Assembly: GCA_910585605.1 (NCBI GenBank)
Contig: CAJUFL010000028.1
Span: forward strand, 1-44,862
DNA: 44,862 nucleotides
DNA from: an uncultured Lachnospiraceae bacterium
GTDB taxonomy: Bacteria > Bacillota > Clostridia > Lachnospirales > Lachnospiraceae
Reading direction: 5' to 3'
In this document: positions 35,001 through 43,302 of the stretch, piece by piece
How the letters are laid out: each line of letters starts with the position of its first letter
Position numbering within the stretch: position 1 is the stretch's first letter
Made by a program: the position numbers and the translations under genes
Notes under the pieces: model-generated
Told to the model about the DNA's origin: nothing
The model's input: only the letters and a program-made list of their open reading frames with translations
Database searches by the model: none

Positions 35001-37697
35001 AAGGATATGCAGGAGTTATCTATTCCGGTATCTTTGTCAATAAATAGACGCAAAATTACTGTTAAAGCAGATGATAAAACAAAAACTTTTGGAGAGAAGA
35101 ATCCGAAATTAACTTATAGTGTTACATCCGGTAGTATTGTAAAAGGAGACAGTCTGGATGTTACATGTAATACAACTACAACAGAGACATCAGAGGTTGG
35201 TTCTTATGACATTATAGTTAATGCAGGTGACAATGCAAATTATGATATAACGTGTGAGAAAGGAACGTTGACAATTAGTAAAAAAGCTATTACAAGCATT
35301 ATGTTTCCAACTGCTGGGGATATTGAAGAAACAGAGATGTTGGAAGCTTCTATTTTATCAGGTGGCGATACATTATATGGAGATTTTGCATGGGAAAGCC
35401 CAGCTGTAATATTAGAAAGAGGAATCTGGGATGTAAATGCAGTATTAACTTTATCTGATGATGCAAAGAAAAATTATTCGTTTGATGAAGTAGAGGGATA
35501 TGATGAGGAAAATGGAACAATTACTCAGAAAGTTAAAGTAAATGTGAGTCGTAAGGGATTGCCGAAAATCACATTTCCAACTGCGGAGACAATACAAATA
35601 GGTCAGTCATTAAAAGATGCTACATTTAAAGGTGGTTCAATAGAGTATGGTACATTCAGATGGGAAGATGATGCAATAGTGCCGGATAAAGTTGGAGAGT
35701 ATTCTTATAATGTTGTGTTTGAGTGGTCAGATGAGTATAAGAGTAAGTATGGAATTGTATCAGGAGATAGTGATGAAATTAAGATAAATAAAGTTGAGGT
35801 GGTGGTTAAGAAATTGGATAATGAAGAAGAAGCAGTTCCACCGGAACTGGTAAAACGTACAAAGAATATGATTCAGATAAGGGCAGAAGCAGATCATGAA
35901 TATTCGATAGATGATGGCGAGACATGGACGAACGAGGTGATTGGTGAAACCATCACCTTTGAAAGTCTAAAATCATTTACTGCATATACGATTACAGCAC
36001 GGATTAAAGAGACGGAAACAGTTAGTGCAAGTGAGGTGTCTGCCGGACTTACTGTATATACATTAGTAAGTAATCCGTATGTCATTAATATATCAAATCT
36101 GGGAGATCCCAATTATGTGGAGGCTCTTTGTAAAGAAAGTGGAACATCGACTATTGAATATAGTGACAATACATTAACATTAAAGGAGAATTTTAATTAC
36201 TATGATGGAAGTTACACAATTATAGGAAAGAATTCTGCTATAACGATTCAGACATCTGTAGATACAAGAATCATTTTATCTGATGCCTTGATGAAAATGG
36301 TGAAATTGGAAGGTAATGGTAATGCAGGTATTACGATTTCTGGGGAAGTAAATGTCACAGATACCATTTACTCAGATGATATTACAGATATTATAATAAG
36401 TGGAAATGGAACCCTAAATACCTCGGGCATAATAACGGAGGGGACTGTTACCATTGAAGGTGGCAGTTTGGTTATTGATGCATCTAATACGGGGGCAGCA
36501 GCGATTGAGGCTGAAAATGTTGTGATAAAAGGTGGAAATGTTAAAGCCACAGGTGGGGAAGGTTCGCCCGCAATATCATCAAGTAACAATGTTACAATTT
36601 CGGATGGTGATTTTACAGTAGCTGGCGGGACAGGATCAGCTGGTATGATAGCAGATAGAGTAACCATTATAGGAGGAAACGTGACGGTAACAGGCGGAGC
36701 TGGAAATACAGCGGGTATAAATGCTGATAAAGTTACCATTACCGGTGGTACAGTAAGTGTAACCGGACAGGGAGATCAACCGGCAATTAAAGCAGACAGT
36801 AAAGATATTAGGATAGAAATCATAGAAACGAATGGAACAGCTTACAAAGAACCGGATAAAGAGAATCCAAAGAAGCTGGTAGAATCGATTACAGTTGCTA
36901 TATCATCTGCAACTATAGTAAAAGGCCAAACAGCAGCGGTATCTGCTGTGATACTGCCAGCAGATGCAGCGGATAAGTCCGTTACATGGTCCAGCAGTAA
37001 TCCTTCAGTTGCAACTGTCTCACAAAGTGGTATAGTTACAGCAGTTTTGGAAGGAAAGACAGACATTATCGCAACGGCAAAGGACGGAAGCGGTAAGAGT
37101 GGACGAATCGCAGTTACGGTAATAGATAATGGTCAGGGAATTGGTGATAAAGCAGTTCAGGCAACCGGTATGACAGTGGAAGCAGATGTAAAAGGTGCAA
37201 AAAATATTCCGGTTAAGGGTATCTTTAAACTGGCACCAAAGAAGAAGATGGACCTGAATGTGATCTTTTTGCCGGAAGATGCAGTGGAAGAAGAACTGAC
37301 ATTCACAAGTAAAAACCTGAAGATTGCAAAGGTGGATGAAAACGGAATCATCACTGCTGGTAAGAAAGCCGGTAAGACAACGATTACTGTTACTTCGGAA
37401 AATGGCTTGAAAAAGACCTTTACGGTTCAGGTAATGAAAAAACCGATTAAGAAGGTCAAGATTAAGGTTTCCAAGAAGGTGGTCAAGGTTAAGAAAAAGA
37501 TTAAGCTGAAAGCTGTGCTTACACCGAATAAAAAGCAGGCAAGTAATTCTGTTTACTGGAAATCAAGCAATCCGAAGGTTGCGGTGGTTTCTGCTTCAGG
37601 TGTTGTAAAAGGCATTAAAAAAGGTAAAGCAAAGATCACTGCTGTGGCGACAGATGGCAGTGGTAAGAAAGCAACAGTTACCATTCAAGTGAAATAG
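32088..37697 (+). CDS. Modular GH9 cellulase/endoglucanase with CBM-like, Big_2, MBG and beta-helix modules
   Basis: 1869 aa with signal peptide (MVPAGKVEAAG, about 1-37). Two N-terminal beta modules (about 38-165 and 185-310) look like carbohydrate-binding domains. The second resembles CBM2-like or related cellulose-binding folds. The GH9 catalytic domain (about 338-765) has GGFHDAGDHVKF (nucleophile and base Asp region, about 395-406), PHHRAAS (about 690) and CNEVALDYNAG with the acid Glu (about 735), matching both GH9 signatures. Behind it lie a Big_2 domain, a CARDB-like segment, an MBG/YDG repeat (RKITVKADDKTKTFGE), two related FPTA modules, a T/G-rich beta-helix with GGNVTVTGGAGN-type repeats (about 1330-1580) and three Big_2 domains ending in a very basic tail. 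It should hydrolyse beta-1,4-glucan outside the cell. No dockerin, SLH or LPXTG was seen. RBS GGGAAGGAG. Confidence 0.92.
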   Translation: MKQRGNAGKAERAGAWLLTFVMLLSLVMVPAGKVEAAGDIELSVTTGIGQQLGDANNNAEIEIAKPSGYATIQSLLDAGFTKIQIDYKISGYTKGGSGTPGMQPYYAYGSDWTYYTGSVWKNIADGETGTVVLPLTGGNGKSDTLQRFGLQICNVSTVTLESVSAKLIAGDSAGGSGGGGTTDFGIERDYSSGLDITVSNQGEPSNDWSGFDIAFNNNSGSVICDWIVKLQVPSGAASAFKCWNATFLVDGDIIYMYPMQSGKNAVIQPGKLGADVPGGGFGGKYVDAGSIQVLGVYFNKGNTSSYDYSSGNTNDETGGGGNSGSSTTDTSTNKDLDVEYNYAKLLQESLYFYDANMCGKLEGKCGIGWRGNCHIYDANISTTINGVTYKIDASGGFHDAGDHVKFGLPQGYAASMLGMSYYQFPDAYEENGLTPHLQTITDYFCDYFKRCTVYNSAKKVVGFCYQVGEGNSDHGVWSAPETQTLNRPAYFATAANPATDEVSVAIAALAINYMNFKNVEDLQIAKDLFAFVQNNSKSCATEGASGFYDSASWQDDYALAASALWKATGDSSYKSIYDANKSGVNQYWVLDWANSGAMASMLAGDSATLASITDVCKGKPTIDSIFHCVSDWGSCRYSAAEQFTGLAYDKMTNSSKYTAWAASQMNYMIGDNPNKRCFIVGYNENSSKYPHHRAASRSNDAGQINQEHYTLLGALVGGPGSNGTYKDDQNDYHCNEVALDYNAGLVGAAAGLYHVYKNATSTYLSYAKETTTNFGTTLASEEELTAMGVTKYYGSSSSVAVESVVLDKELLTLQVGAEKTLTATVTPEGASIVSWKSSNTEVVTVKNGVVTGIGAGEATITATAGGKSVVCQVTVTPLPVAVLNADALSVTGVTYGDNKAVGEVSIINSGDGIAGPVSAAFKSGINSDFSLITGQIEAIMPGDTRNITVLPKSNLAAGQYKDVLIVSYFDGKDMQELSIPVSLSINRRKITVKADDKTKTFGEKNPKLTYSVTSGSIVKGDSLDVTCNTTTTETSEVGSYDIIVNAGDNANYDITCEKGTLTISKKAITSIMFPTAGDIEETEMLEASILSGGDTLYGDFAWESPAVILERGIWDVNAVLTLSDDAKKNYSFDEVEGYDEENGTITQKVKVNVSRKGLPKITFPTAETIQIGQSLKDATFKGGSIEYGTFRWEDDAIVPDKVGEYSYNVVFEWSDEYKSKYGIVSGDSDEIKINKVEVVVKKLDNEEEAVPPELVKRTKNMIQIRAEADHEYSIDDGETWTNEVIGETITFESLKSFTAYTITARIKETETVSASEVSAGLTVYTLVSNPYVINISNLGDPNYVEALCKESGTSTIEYSDNTLTLKENFNYYDGSYTIIGKNSAITIQTSVDTRIILSDALMKMVKLEGNGNAGITISGEVNVTDTIYSDDITDIIISGNGTLNTSGIITEGTVTIEGGSLVIDASNTGAAAIEAENVVIKGGNVKATGGEGSPAISSSNNVTISDGDFTVAGGTGSAGMIADRVTIIGGNVTVTGGAGNTAGINADKVTITGGTVSVTGQGDQPAIKADSKDIRIEIIETNGTAYKEPDKENPKKLVESITVAISSATIVKGQTAAVSAVILPADAADKSVTWSSSNPSVATVSQSGIVTAVLEGKTDIIATAKDGSGKSGRIAVTVIDNGQGIGDKAVQATGMTVEADVKGAKNIPVKGIFKLAPKKKMDLNVIFLPEDAVEEELTFTSKNLKIAKVDENGIITAGKKAGKTTITVTSENGLKKTFTVQVMKKPIKKVKIKVSKKVVKVKKKIKLKAVLTPNKKQASNSVYWKSSNPKVAVVSASGVVKGIKKGKAKITAVATDGSGKKATVTIQVK

Positions 37698-37757
37698 TAT
37701 AATTATGCACAGAGAAATGTAAAAAATGATTTCTCGCAAATATGTAGGAGGGCAAAT

Positions 37758-40337
37758 ATGAAAAAGTTTAATTTAGTGAAAGGAATATCTACAGCCTTAG
37801 TTGCAGTGTCTCTTGTGGCAGGTTTTGTTATTCCAAGCAATGCGGCAAAGGCAGATGATGTAAAGCTGTCACAAAAAGAAGTGACACAGATGGGAGCACC
37901 AGCAGCACCCACTATTTCATTAAAGGAACAAAGAGGATCAGGACAGGTAGTTACCAGTTGGACGCTTACGCTTCCTGCCGTGCCAAAAGGCTATCGATTG
38001 TATCTGAACGTTTATCAGAATAATAATCCCTTTGATAGTGAAGTAGGATCATGGAGTAAGGATGATAAAGGCAGATATGAATTTACACCGGGGCGTCAAT
38101 GGGGAAGTGATCAGTATGATGTAGCTGGTCAAGACTGGTCAATGGATAGGAGCGATTTTACATTAGGTGATAAAACCGTTGTTGCATATTATTTCGATTC
38201 AGCAGGATATGACACAGCACATAAAGCAGCATATGAGGCATGGTATGCAGCTTGTGAGGCAAAATACGACGCTGCATATGATGCATGGAGTGCAGGAACA
38301 GGTCCAATGCCGAAATGGAATAATTATTTTAATGAAGATACGATTCCATATCCTGCAAAAGCAGATTTTATGAGCCCGGCATCCAATCCCATTAAGATCA
38401 GTGTTGATTCAGAGGCAAGTGTTTCTGCTGTCGTAAAATCCACATCGATCACATTGGATATGTATGCATATGGTGCCACCGGTTTTGAGGTTTACCGCAA
38501 AGTCGGCAGCAAGTATAAAAAGATTGCAACAGTGGCAAAAAATACATATGCAGATAAGGGGCTTACCTCTAAGACTAAGTATTCCTATAAAGTGCGTCCT
38601 TATTATAAGAATATGGATACTAATAAGACTGTTTACGGAAAGTATACCCAGATTGACAGAAGTACCAAAGGAAGTGTATTGAATTTAAAGCTGACTGTAA
38701 GTGGAACTAAAAACGTTAAGCTTTCATGGAAGAAAGTGAATGGTGCAACAAAATATGAGGTATACAGGTATGCGGGGTCTTCTGACGAAACTGTTATTTC
38801 AAAAGGAATCGATGACTACTATAGTTCATGGGAATTGATTAAAACATTGAAAAAGAATCAGAAATCCTATACAGATAAGAAGACAGCAGCAAATCAGCGT
38901 TACAGCTATTTGGTTCGGGCAGTATTGCCGGCAGATAAGAAGGTAAAGGGAGATAAAGTAACCTATATTGAAGAGAGTCGATCTGTAAATTTTGCCTTTG
39001 GAAGCCCGGATGTATATGCAAGCTATGAAGATGCTTATGGCAATAAGACAATCCAATGGAAAAAAGGGTATGGCATTGATGGTTATATTGTCGAGCAGTA
39101 CAAGCAGGGTGCAGCTGGTAAAAAAGAATGGGTTGAGATTAAAAGACTGGGAAAGACAGTAACGTCATATAAATTTGCAGCGGCATCTATGCGGAATCAG
39201 GATGGTACGTGGGAGACGGAAGTGGAATACCGTATCTGTGCATATAAGGGAAAAACAAAGAGTGATTACAGAAATTATTCCACAACAAAACTATTGGGCT
39301 TGGTAAATAGTGTGACGGCAAAGAAAGTAGCAAACGGAGTGCAGGTATCGTGGTCACCGGTTGCAGGTGCTGCTTATTATAGAGTATATCGTGTGAAGGC
39401 AGATTCTTTGGTTAAGAACAACGATATAGGTGGTTATGCGAATATGGGAGGTACAAGGGTTACTGAGTATGTAGGTGCACAGAATCCTGTAAGAGTGGAT
39501 GTGGCAGCCTGGAATGCGTCAGTAAATGCATGGATCAATGATACTACTGGTACCGTTGCAAAGCCATTGATTACCAGTTCACTGGATGAAAAGGAGACCT
39601 ATTACTATAGAAATTACCAGTATGCCCGTGATACATTTGATGCACCAACCACCTCTATTCTGGATTATTCCGGTGAAATTTATAGAGGTTCAATAGATTA
39701 CAGCACGGACAGCAATGGAAATGAAGTATACTATGCACATCCTCACAAATACAATTCGAATGCAAATTATACAGTAGGACCGCAGAAGGGTGTATCTTAT
39801 CAATATTATGTTATTGCATATAAAGCTGATGAATATACATTGGCAGATTATACAAAAGCGAATGAGGGGCAGGGCTATACTCCGGAAGAATTGGCCCAGG
39901 AATATAATGATTATATTTCTACTATAGTGGTAACACCTGGAACGATTAATGCTTCAAAAACGGCTGTGCAAAAGAAGTGGAAAACATACTCAGAAAATAC
40001 GGTTGGATGTAAAAAGATTTCTTCTGAAGTAAGTTATACAACTGTGAAAGCTCCTGCGGGGAAGGCAACAATTAAGTCTATTAAAGCTGGTAAGAAATCA
40101 GCAACGATTAAGTTGAAAAAGAAAGTAAAAGGAGCAACTGCCTATAAGGTATATCGTTCTACCAAGAAAAAAGGTACTTTCCTGTGTGTTGGGATAATGA
40201 CAAAAACAGCTTATAAGGATTCAGGCCTACAGTCAGGAAAGACGTATTACTACAAGATAGTTCCTATTGCAACAAGTGAATCAGGAGCGGATATAGCAGG
40301 AAAGGCTTCCAAGGTAAAGAGCGTGAAGGCAAAATAA
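37758..40337 (+). CDS. Large secreted Fn3-like surface protein, unknown function
   Basis: 859 aa with signal peptide (about 1-34). An Ala/Tyr/Trp-rich helical insert occurs near 150-200 (AHKAAYEAWYAACEAKYDA). Otherwise the protein is built of Fn3-like repeats with the recurring signatures TSYSI/KSYTDK, Y-x-YLVRA, and GATKYEVYRYAG, GAAYYRVYRV, GATAYKVYRS. The last Fn3 ends with YYYKIVPIA and a KVKSVKAK tail, like the C-termini of the CAP and giant B12-locus proteins. AGGAGG precedes the ATG. It lies 60 bp after the GH9 gene and a terminator follows, so the three secreted genes from 31.1 kb may be one unit. A role in substrate or cell-surface binding is inference. Confidence 0.7.
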   Translation: MKKFNLVKGISTALVAVSLVAGFVIPSNAAKADDVKLSQKEVTQMGAPAAPTISLKEQRGSGQVVTSWTLTLPAVPKGYRLYLNVYQNNNPFDSEVGSWSKDDKGRYEFTPGRQWGSDQYDVAGQDWSMDRSDFTLGDKTVVAYYFDSAGYDTAHKAAYEAWYAACEAKYDAAYDAWSAGTGPMPKWNNYFNEDTIPYPAKADFMSPASNPIKISVDSEASVSAVVKSTSITLDMYAYGATGFEVYRKVGSKYKKIATVAKNTYADKGLTSKTKYSYKVRPYYKNMDTNKTVYGKYTQIDRSTKGSVLNLKLTVSGTKNVKLSWKKVNGATKYEVYRYAGSSDETVISKGIDDYYSSWELIKTLKKNQKSYTDKKTAANQRYSYLVRAVLPADKKVKGDKVTYIEESRSVNFAFGSPDVYASYEDAYGNKTIQWKKGYGIDGYIVEQYKQGAAGKKEWVEIKRLGKTVTSYKFAAASMRNQDGTWETEVEYRICAYKGKTKSDYRNYSTTKLLGLVNSVTAKKVANGVQVSWSPVAGAAYYRVYRVKADSLVKNNDIGGYANMGGTRVTEYVGAQNPVRVDVAAWNASVNAWINDTTGTVAKPLITSSLDEKETYYYRNYQYARDTFDAPTTSILDYSGEIYRGSIDYSTDSNGNEVYYAHPHKYNSNANYTVGPQKGVSYQYYVIAYKADEYTLADYTKANEGQGYTPEELAQEYNDYISTIVVTPGTINASKTAVQKKWKTYSENTVGCKKISSEVSYTTVKAPAGKATIKSIKAGKKSATIKLKKKVKGATAYKVYRSTKKKGTFLCVGIMTKTAYKDSGLQSGKTYYYKIVPIATSESGADIAGKASKVKSVKAK

Positions 40338-40420
40338 TTTTGATAATAGTATGATAGGTTTGAATCAGTAATTATTATAATAAATAAAAGGGTCTGTCGG
40401 GAAAAGGACAGTTCTAAATC

Positions 40421-40466
40421 AGGGAGTCTAAGGCTCGAAATGAGTCTTAGACTCCCTAACTTTATT
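40421..40466 (+). terminator. Strong intrinsic terminator after the secreted-protein genes
   Basis: AGGGAGTCTAAGGCTC (40421-40436) pairs with GAGTCTTAGACTCCCT (40442-40457) around a short loop (one G-U), and a T-rich AACTTTATTTT tract follows. The stem is long enough to work for either strand. Confidence 0.85.
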
Positions 40467-40588
40467 TTGATGCAGGGACCCAGATTGGTATTAACAGATA
40501 GTCCCATTATAACAGATTGTAAAAATATATTCGGAAGAAAAATCTCTATAGTAAGAACTTTTCTTTGTATATAATTCATGGTATTATA

Positions 40589-40616
40589 TCAAAGAAAGTC
40601 TATTGTTCATCGGTAT
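40589..40616 (+). promoter_or_regulatory. Possible sigma-28/SigD-type promoter of the chemotaxis receptor gene
   Basis: TCAAA (40589-40593), exactly 15 bp, then ATCGGTAT (40609-40616), compared with the flagellar sigma consensus TAAA-N15-GCCGATAT: three of four and five of eight positions match. The spacing and the gene it serves make this plausible, but a sigma-A reading of the overlapping TATAAT (40614-40619) is possible. Confidence 0.35.
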
Positions 40617-40708
40617 AATGTTCCCATAGCAGGGTTTTTACGGAGGTTCGAGTGGGCTTTTATTATGTTGTTTTAAAAATAAGTATCAAGTAAAGGAGAG
40701 ATGTGAAC

Positions 40709-42742
40709 ATGGTAACTAAACAAGCAGACTCTCGATCTAATCGGAAAATGAGAAAGAGTCTCAATGGAAGGATATTGAGGAGTACAACACTCAATATTTT
40801 GATATTGGTGGTTGTATGTTGTGTGATTATGGTCTTCTCTATGCAATTACTGGCAAATAATATTTTGTTAGACAGTTTACAGCCTATGGCCCGACAGTCG
40901 GCAAAGACAGTAGAGGGTAATATTCATATGTTGGCAGACCGAATGATGACAATCGCCAGTGATCCGAGGATGCAAGAGGTTGTTATTAGTAATGATGAAA
41001 CGACAGCTTCTCGGACTGATGCTGCGGCTACAAAGAAGAACAGAGAGACTATTTTAACAGAGGCGGCAGAGATTTATGAACTTTATGCTATCGCCCTGTA
41101 TGACATGGATGGTCGTTTGATTCAGGGAATGGGCAGTCCACCAGAAAGCCTTGACAGTGATTTTTGGGCACTTTTGAAGGAAACGGATAATCTAACTACC
41201 CATTCTGGGACTATTTTTCAGGAGGAACTGGGTATTACCATGGGTATGCCGGTGAAAGAGAATGGAGAAACAGCCTTATATGTGGTAGGTGTCTATAAAT
41301 ATGATGCACTTAATGATGTTATCAGCAGTATTAATTTGGGCAAAAATGGTATGGCTTATATGGTTAACCGGGATGGAATTGTTACTGGTCATCCTGACCA
41401 GTCAATTGTTCTTTCAGAAAGTACACTGCTTCAGCTTAGTGGAGGTAACGAGAAAGCAATTAAGTACGTGACTACAGGAGAGACAGGATCAACAGGGTTT
41501 GAGATTGACGGAGAACAGATGCTGGTGGCCTATTCACCTATTCGGGGTACACAATGGGCTTTGGTTATCCAGGTGCCAAAGTCGGATTACAATGATTTGA
41601 TTAATAGGGCGATAACAGCAGCGGGAGTATGTACCCTGACGGTGCTGATTATTTCCATTTTACTGGTTTTGCGTTTGGCTCGTTCCATTTCCCGACCGGT
41701 GAAAAATGTGACAAGCCGCATGGTATCTCTTTCGAATGGTGACCTGCATTCAGAGGTGATGCATGTTTACTCAGGAGATGAGCTGGAAATATTGACCAGA
41801 ACTCTGGATTCTACTGTAGAAAGTGTTAATCGGTACATATCAGATATTCAGCAGGTATTGACTCAAGTTGCTGACGGCAATCTGTTGATTGAGCCTCAGG
41901 TTGATTATAAAGGTGATTTTACCTTGATTCGAAACAGTTTGAGCACGATTCTTCAATCTATGAATGAAACGATATTGGGTTTTAAGGCAGCGGCAGTTCG
42001 GCTTAATAATATGGCTGAGGCTTTAAACGGGCAGTCGAGTCAGCTTCATCAGGCTTCCCTGAATCAAAATCAGGCAACGGAAGCATTGGTTTCTGAATTG
42101 TCTCAGGTGAAGGAACAGCTAAATAATGTTACAATGAGCAGTAGCCAGACACAAATCAAGACAAGCGAAATTACTCAGCGTGTTCAGGAGGCTAATACCC
42201 AGATGATGGCACTTTCCGATGCCATGGATGATATTAATGCTAATGCTCAGGAAATCACGAAAATTGCCAAAGATATTGAGGATATTGCTTTTCAAACCAG
42301 TATACTGGCACTGAATGCCTCTGTAGAAGCAGCACGTGCGGGAAGTGCGGGCAAAGGCTTTGCTGTTGTGGCGAATGAGGTCAAGGAGCTGGCAGGCAAA
42401 AGTGCTGAGGCTGCTCAAAATGCTGTGAATATGGTGGCAAATACCAGAGCTGTTATACAGACTGGTGTGAAGCTGAATGCCAGTACAGCCGAATCTATTC
42501 AAACTATTGCCGGTGTTTCGGAGCAGATTAGTGAAATTTCAGATCAGCTGGTGACGGCAGTACAGGGGCAGGAGAATGCCCTGACTGTTATGGAGGAACG
42601 AATTGAGACCATATCTTCTATTGCTGACCAGAATCTGCAAAATGCGGGTGGGACAAAACAGTCTAGCGGGTTATTGGCCAAGGAAGCGGAAGAGCTCCAA
42701 GCTCAGGTAAAGAAATTTGTTTTGAAGGAGGAACACAATTAA
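40709..42742 (+). CDS. Methyl-accepting chemotaxis protein with an extracellular Cache-type sensor
   Basis: 677 aa from ATG 40709 (AAGGAGAG upstream; an in-frame GTG at 40703 is the alternative). TM1 (about 26-48), an extracytoplasmic sensor of about 250 aa with double-Cache features (LYAIALYDMDGRLIQGMG; GKNGMAYMVNRDGIVTGHPD; W-ALVIQVP), TM2 (about 300-322), HAMP (RLARSISRPVKNVTSRM) and a long cytoplasmic signalling domain. The hairpin tip is intact: DIAFQTSILALNASVEAAR (about 525-543) then GKGFAVVANEVKELAGKSA. No C-terminal CheR-binding pentapeptide is visible. It should signal to CheA/CheW. The lipoprotein gene overlaps its stop codon. Confidence 0.92.
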   Translation: MVTKQADSRSNRKMRKSLNGRILRSTTLNILILVVVCCVIMVFSMQLLANNILLDSLQPMARQSAKTVEGNIHMLADRMMTIASDPRMQEVVISNDETTASRTDAAATKKNRETILTEAAEIYELYAIALYDMDGRLIQGMGSPPESLDSDFWALLKETDNLTTHSGTIFQEELGITMGMPVKENGETALYVVGVYKYDALNDVISSINLGKNGMAYMVNRDGIVTGHPDQSIVLSESTLLQLSGGNEKAIKYVTTGETGSTGFEIDGEQMLVAYSPIRGTQWALVIQVPKSDYNDLINRAITAAGVCTLTVLIISILLVLRLARSISRPVKNVTSRMVSLSNGDLHSEVMHVYSGDELEILTRTLDSTVESVNRYISDIQQVLTQVADGNLLIEPQVDYKGDFTLIRNSLSTILQSMNETILGFKAAAVRLNNMAEALNGQSSQLHQASLNQNQATEALVSELSQVKEQLNNVTMSSSQTQIKTSEITQRVQEANTQMMALSDAMDDINANAQEITKIAKDIEDIAFQTSILALNASVEAARAGSAGKGFAVVANEVKELAGKSAEAAQNAVNMVANTRAVIQTGVKLNASTAESIQTIAGVSEQISEISDQLVTAVQGQENALTVMEERIETISSIADQNLQNAGGTKQSSGLLAKEAEELQAQVKKFVLKEEHN

Positions 42743-43188
42743 TGAAACGGATGCTTAACATAGTGCTAATCCTGTTGCTTATAACGATGCTGACAGCCTG
42801 TAATGATAATAATAAGGCAGGTCTTCAGGACGGTTACTATACCGCTCAGGCCTCTCAGTTTAATTACGGCTGGAAAGAATATATTACGATTATGGTCAAA
42901 GGCGGAAGCATTGTTTCTGTAGAATATAATGCAGAAAATGCCAGTGGATTTATTAAAAGCTGGGATAATGCATATATGCAGACGATGCTACATACAAATG
43001 GTACTTATCCTAATGAGTATACCCGTTATTATGCCAGTCAGCTTTTAGAGGGGCAGGGAGAGGAAAGCATTGATGTTCTATCTGGTGCATCCACCTCTCA
43101 CAGTTCTTTTCAGAAGCTTGTAGAAGCGGTATTGGAACAGGCCCGGCAGGGAAACGCCAGTATTGCTATTGTGGATACATCCGAATAA
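42742..43188 (+). CDS. FMN-binding-domain lipoprotein with a flavinylation motif
   Basis: 148 aa. Lipoprotein signal with lipobox LTAC (Cys20), then one FMN-binding domain: DGYYTAQA (30-37), ITIMVKGGSIVSVEY (48-62) and DVLSGASTS (111-119). The last matches the D-x-x-S-G-A-[ST]-x-[ST] motif at which FMN is covalently attached by a flavin transferase (ApbE/Ftp). The expected acceptor is Ser117. Such proteins carry electrons outside the membrane, as in PplA of Listeria. GGAGG precedes the ATG, which shares a base with the receptor's stop codon, so the two are translationally coupled. A terminator follows at 43215. A role as a redox partner or ligand-presenting subunit for the receptor is inference. 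Confidence 0.75.
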   Translation: MKRMLNIVLILLLITMLTACNDNNKAGLQDGYYTAQASQFNYGWKEYITIMVKGGSIVSVEYNAENASGFIKSWDNAYMQTMLHTNGTYPNEYTRYYASQLLEGQGEESIDVLSGASTSHSSFQKLVEAVLEQARQGNASIAIVDTSE

Positions 43189-43214
43189 GAAACAGGATTA
43201 CCTGGATTTGATTT

Positions 43215-43239
43215 AAGCCGGACGATTGTCCGGCTTTTT
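43215..43239 (+). terminator. Intrinsic terminator of the receptor/lipoprotein operon
   Basis: AAGCCGGAC (43215-43223), loop GATT and GTCCGGCTT (43228-43236) are a perfect 9-bp stem running into TTTTT. Confidence 0.9.
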
Positions 43240-43302
43240 GCAGCTGGCACTAGTAGATTTTCTGATCTGACAGAGGATAGGATATCATGATAACTATTTT
43301 GG

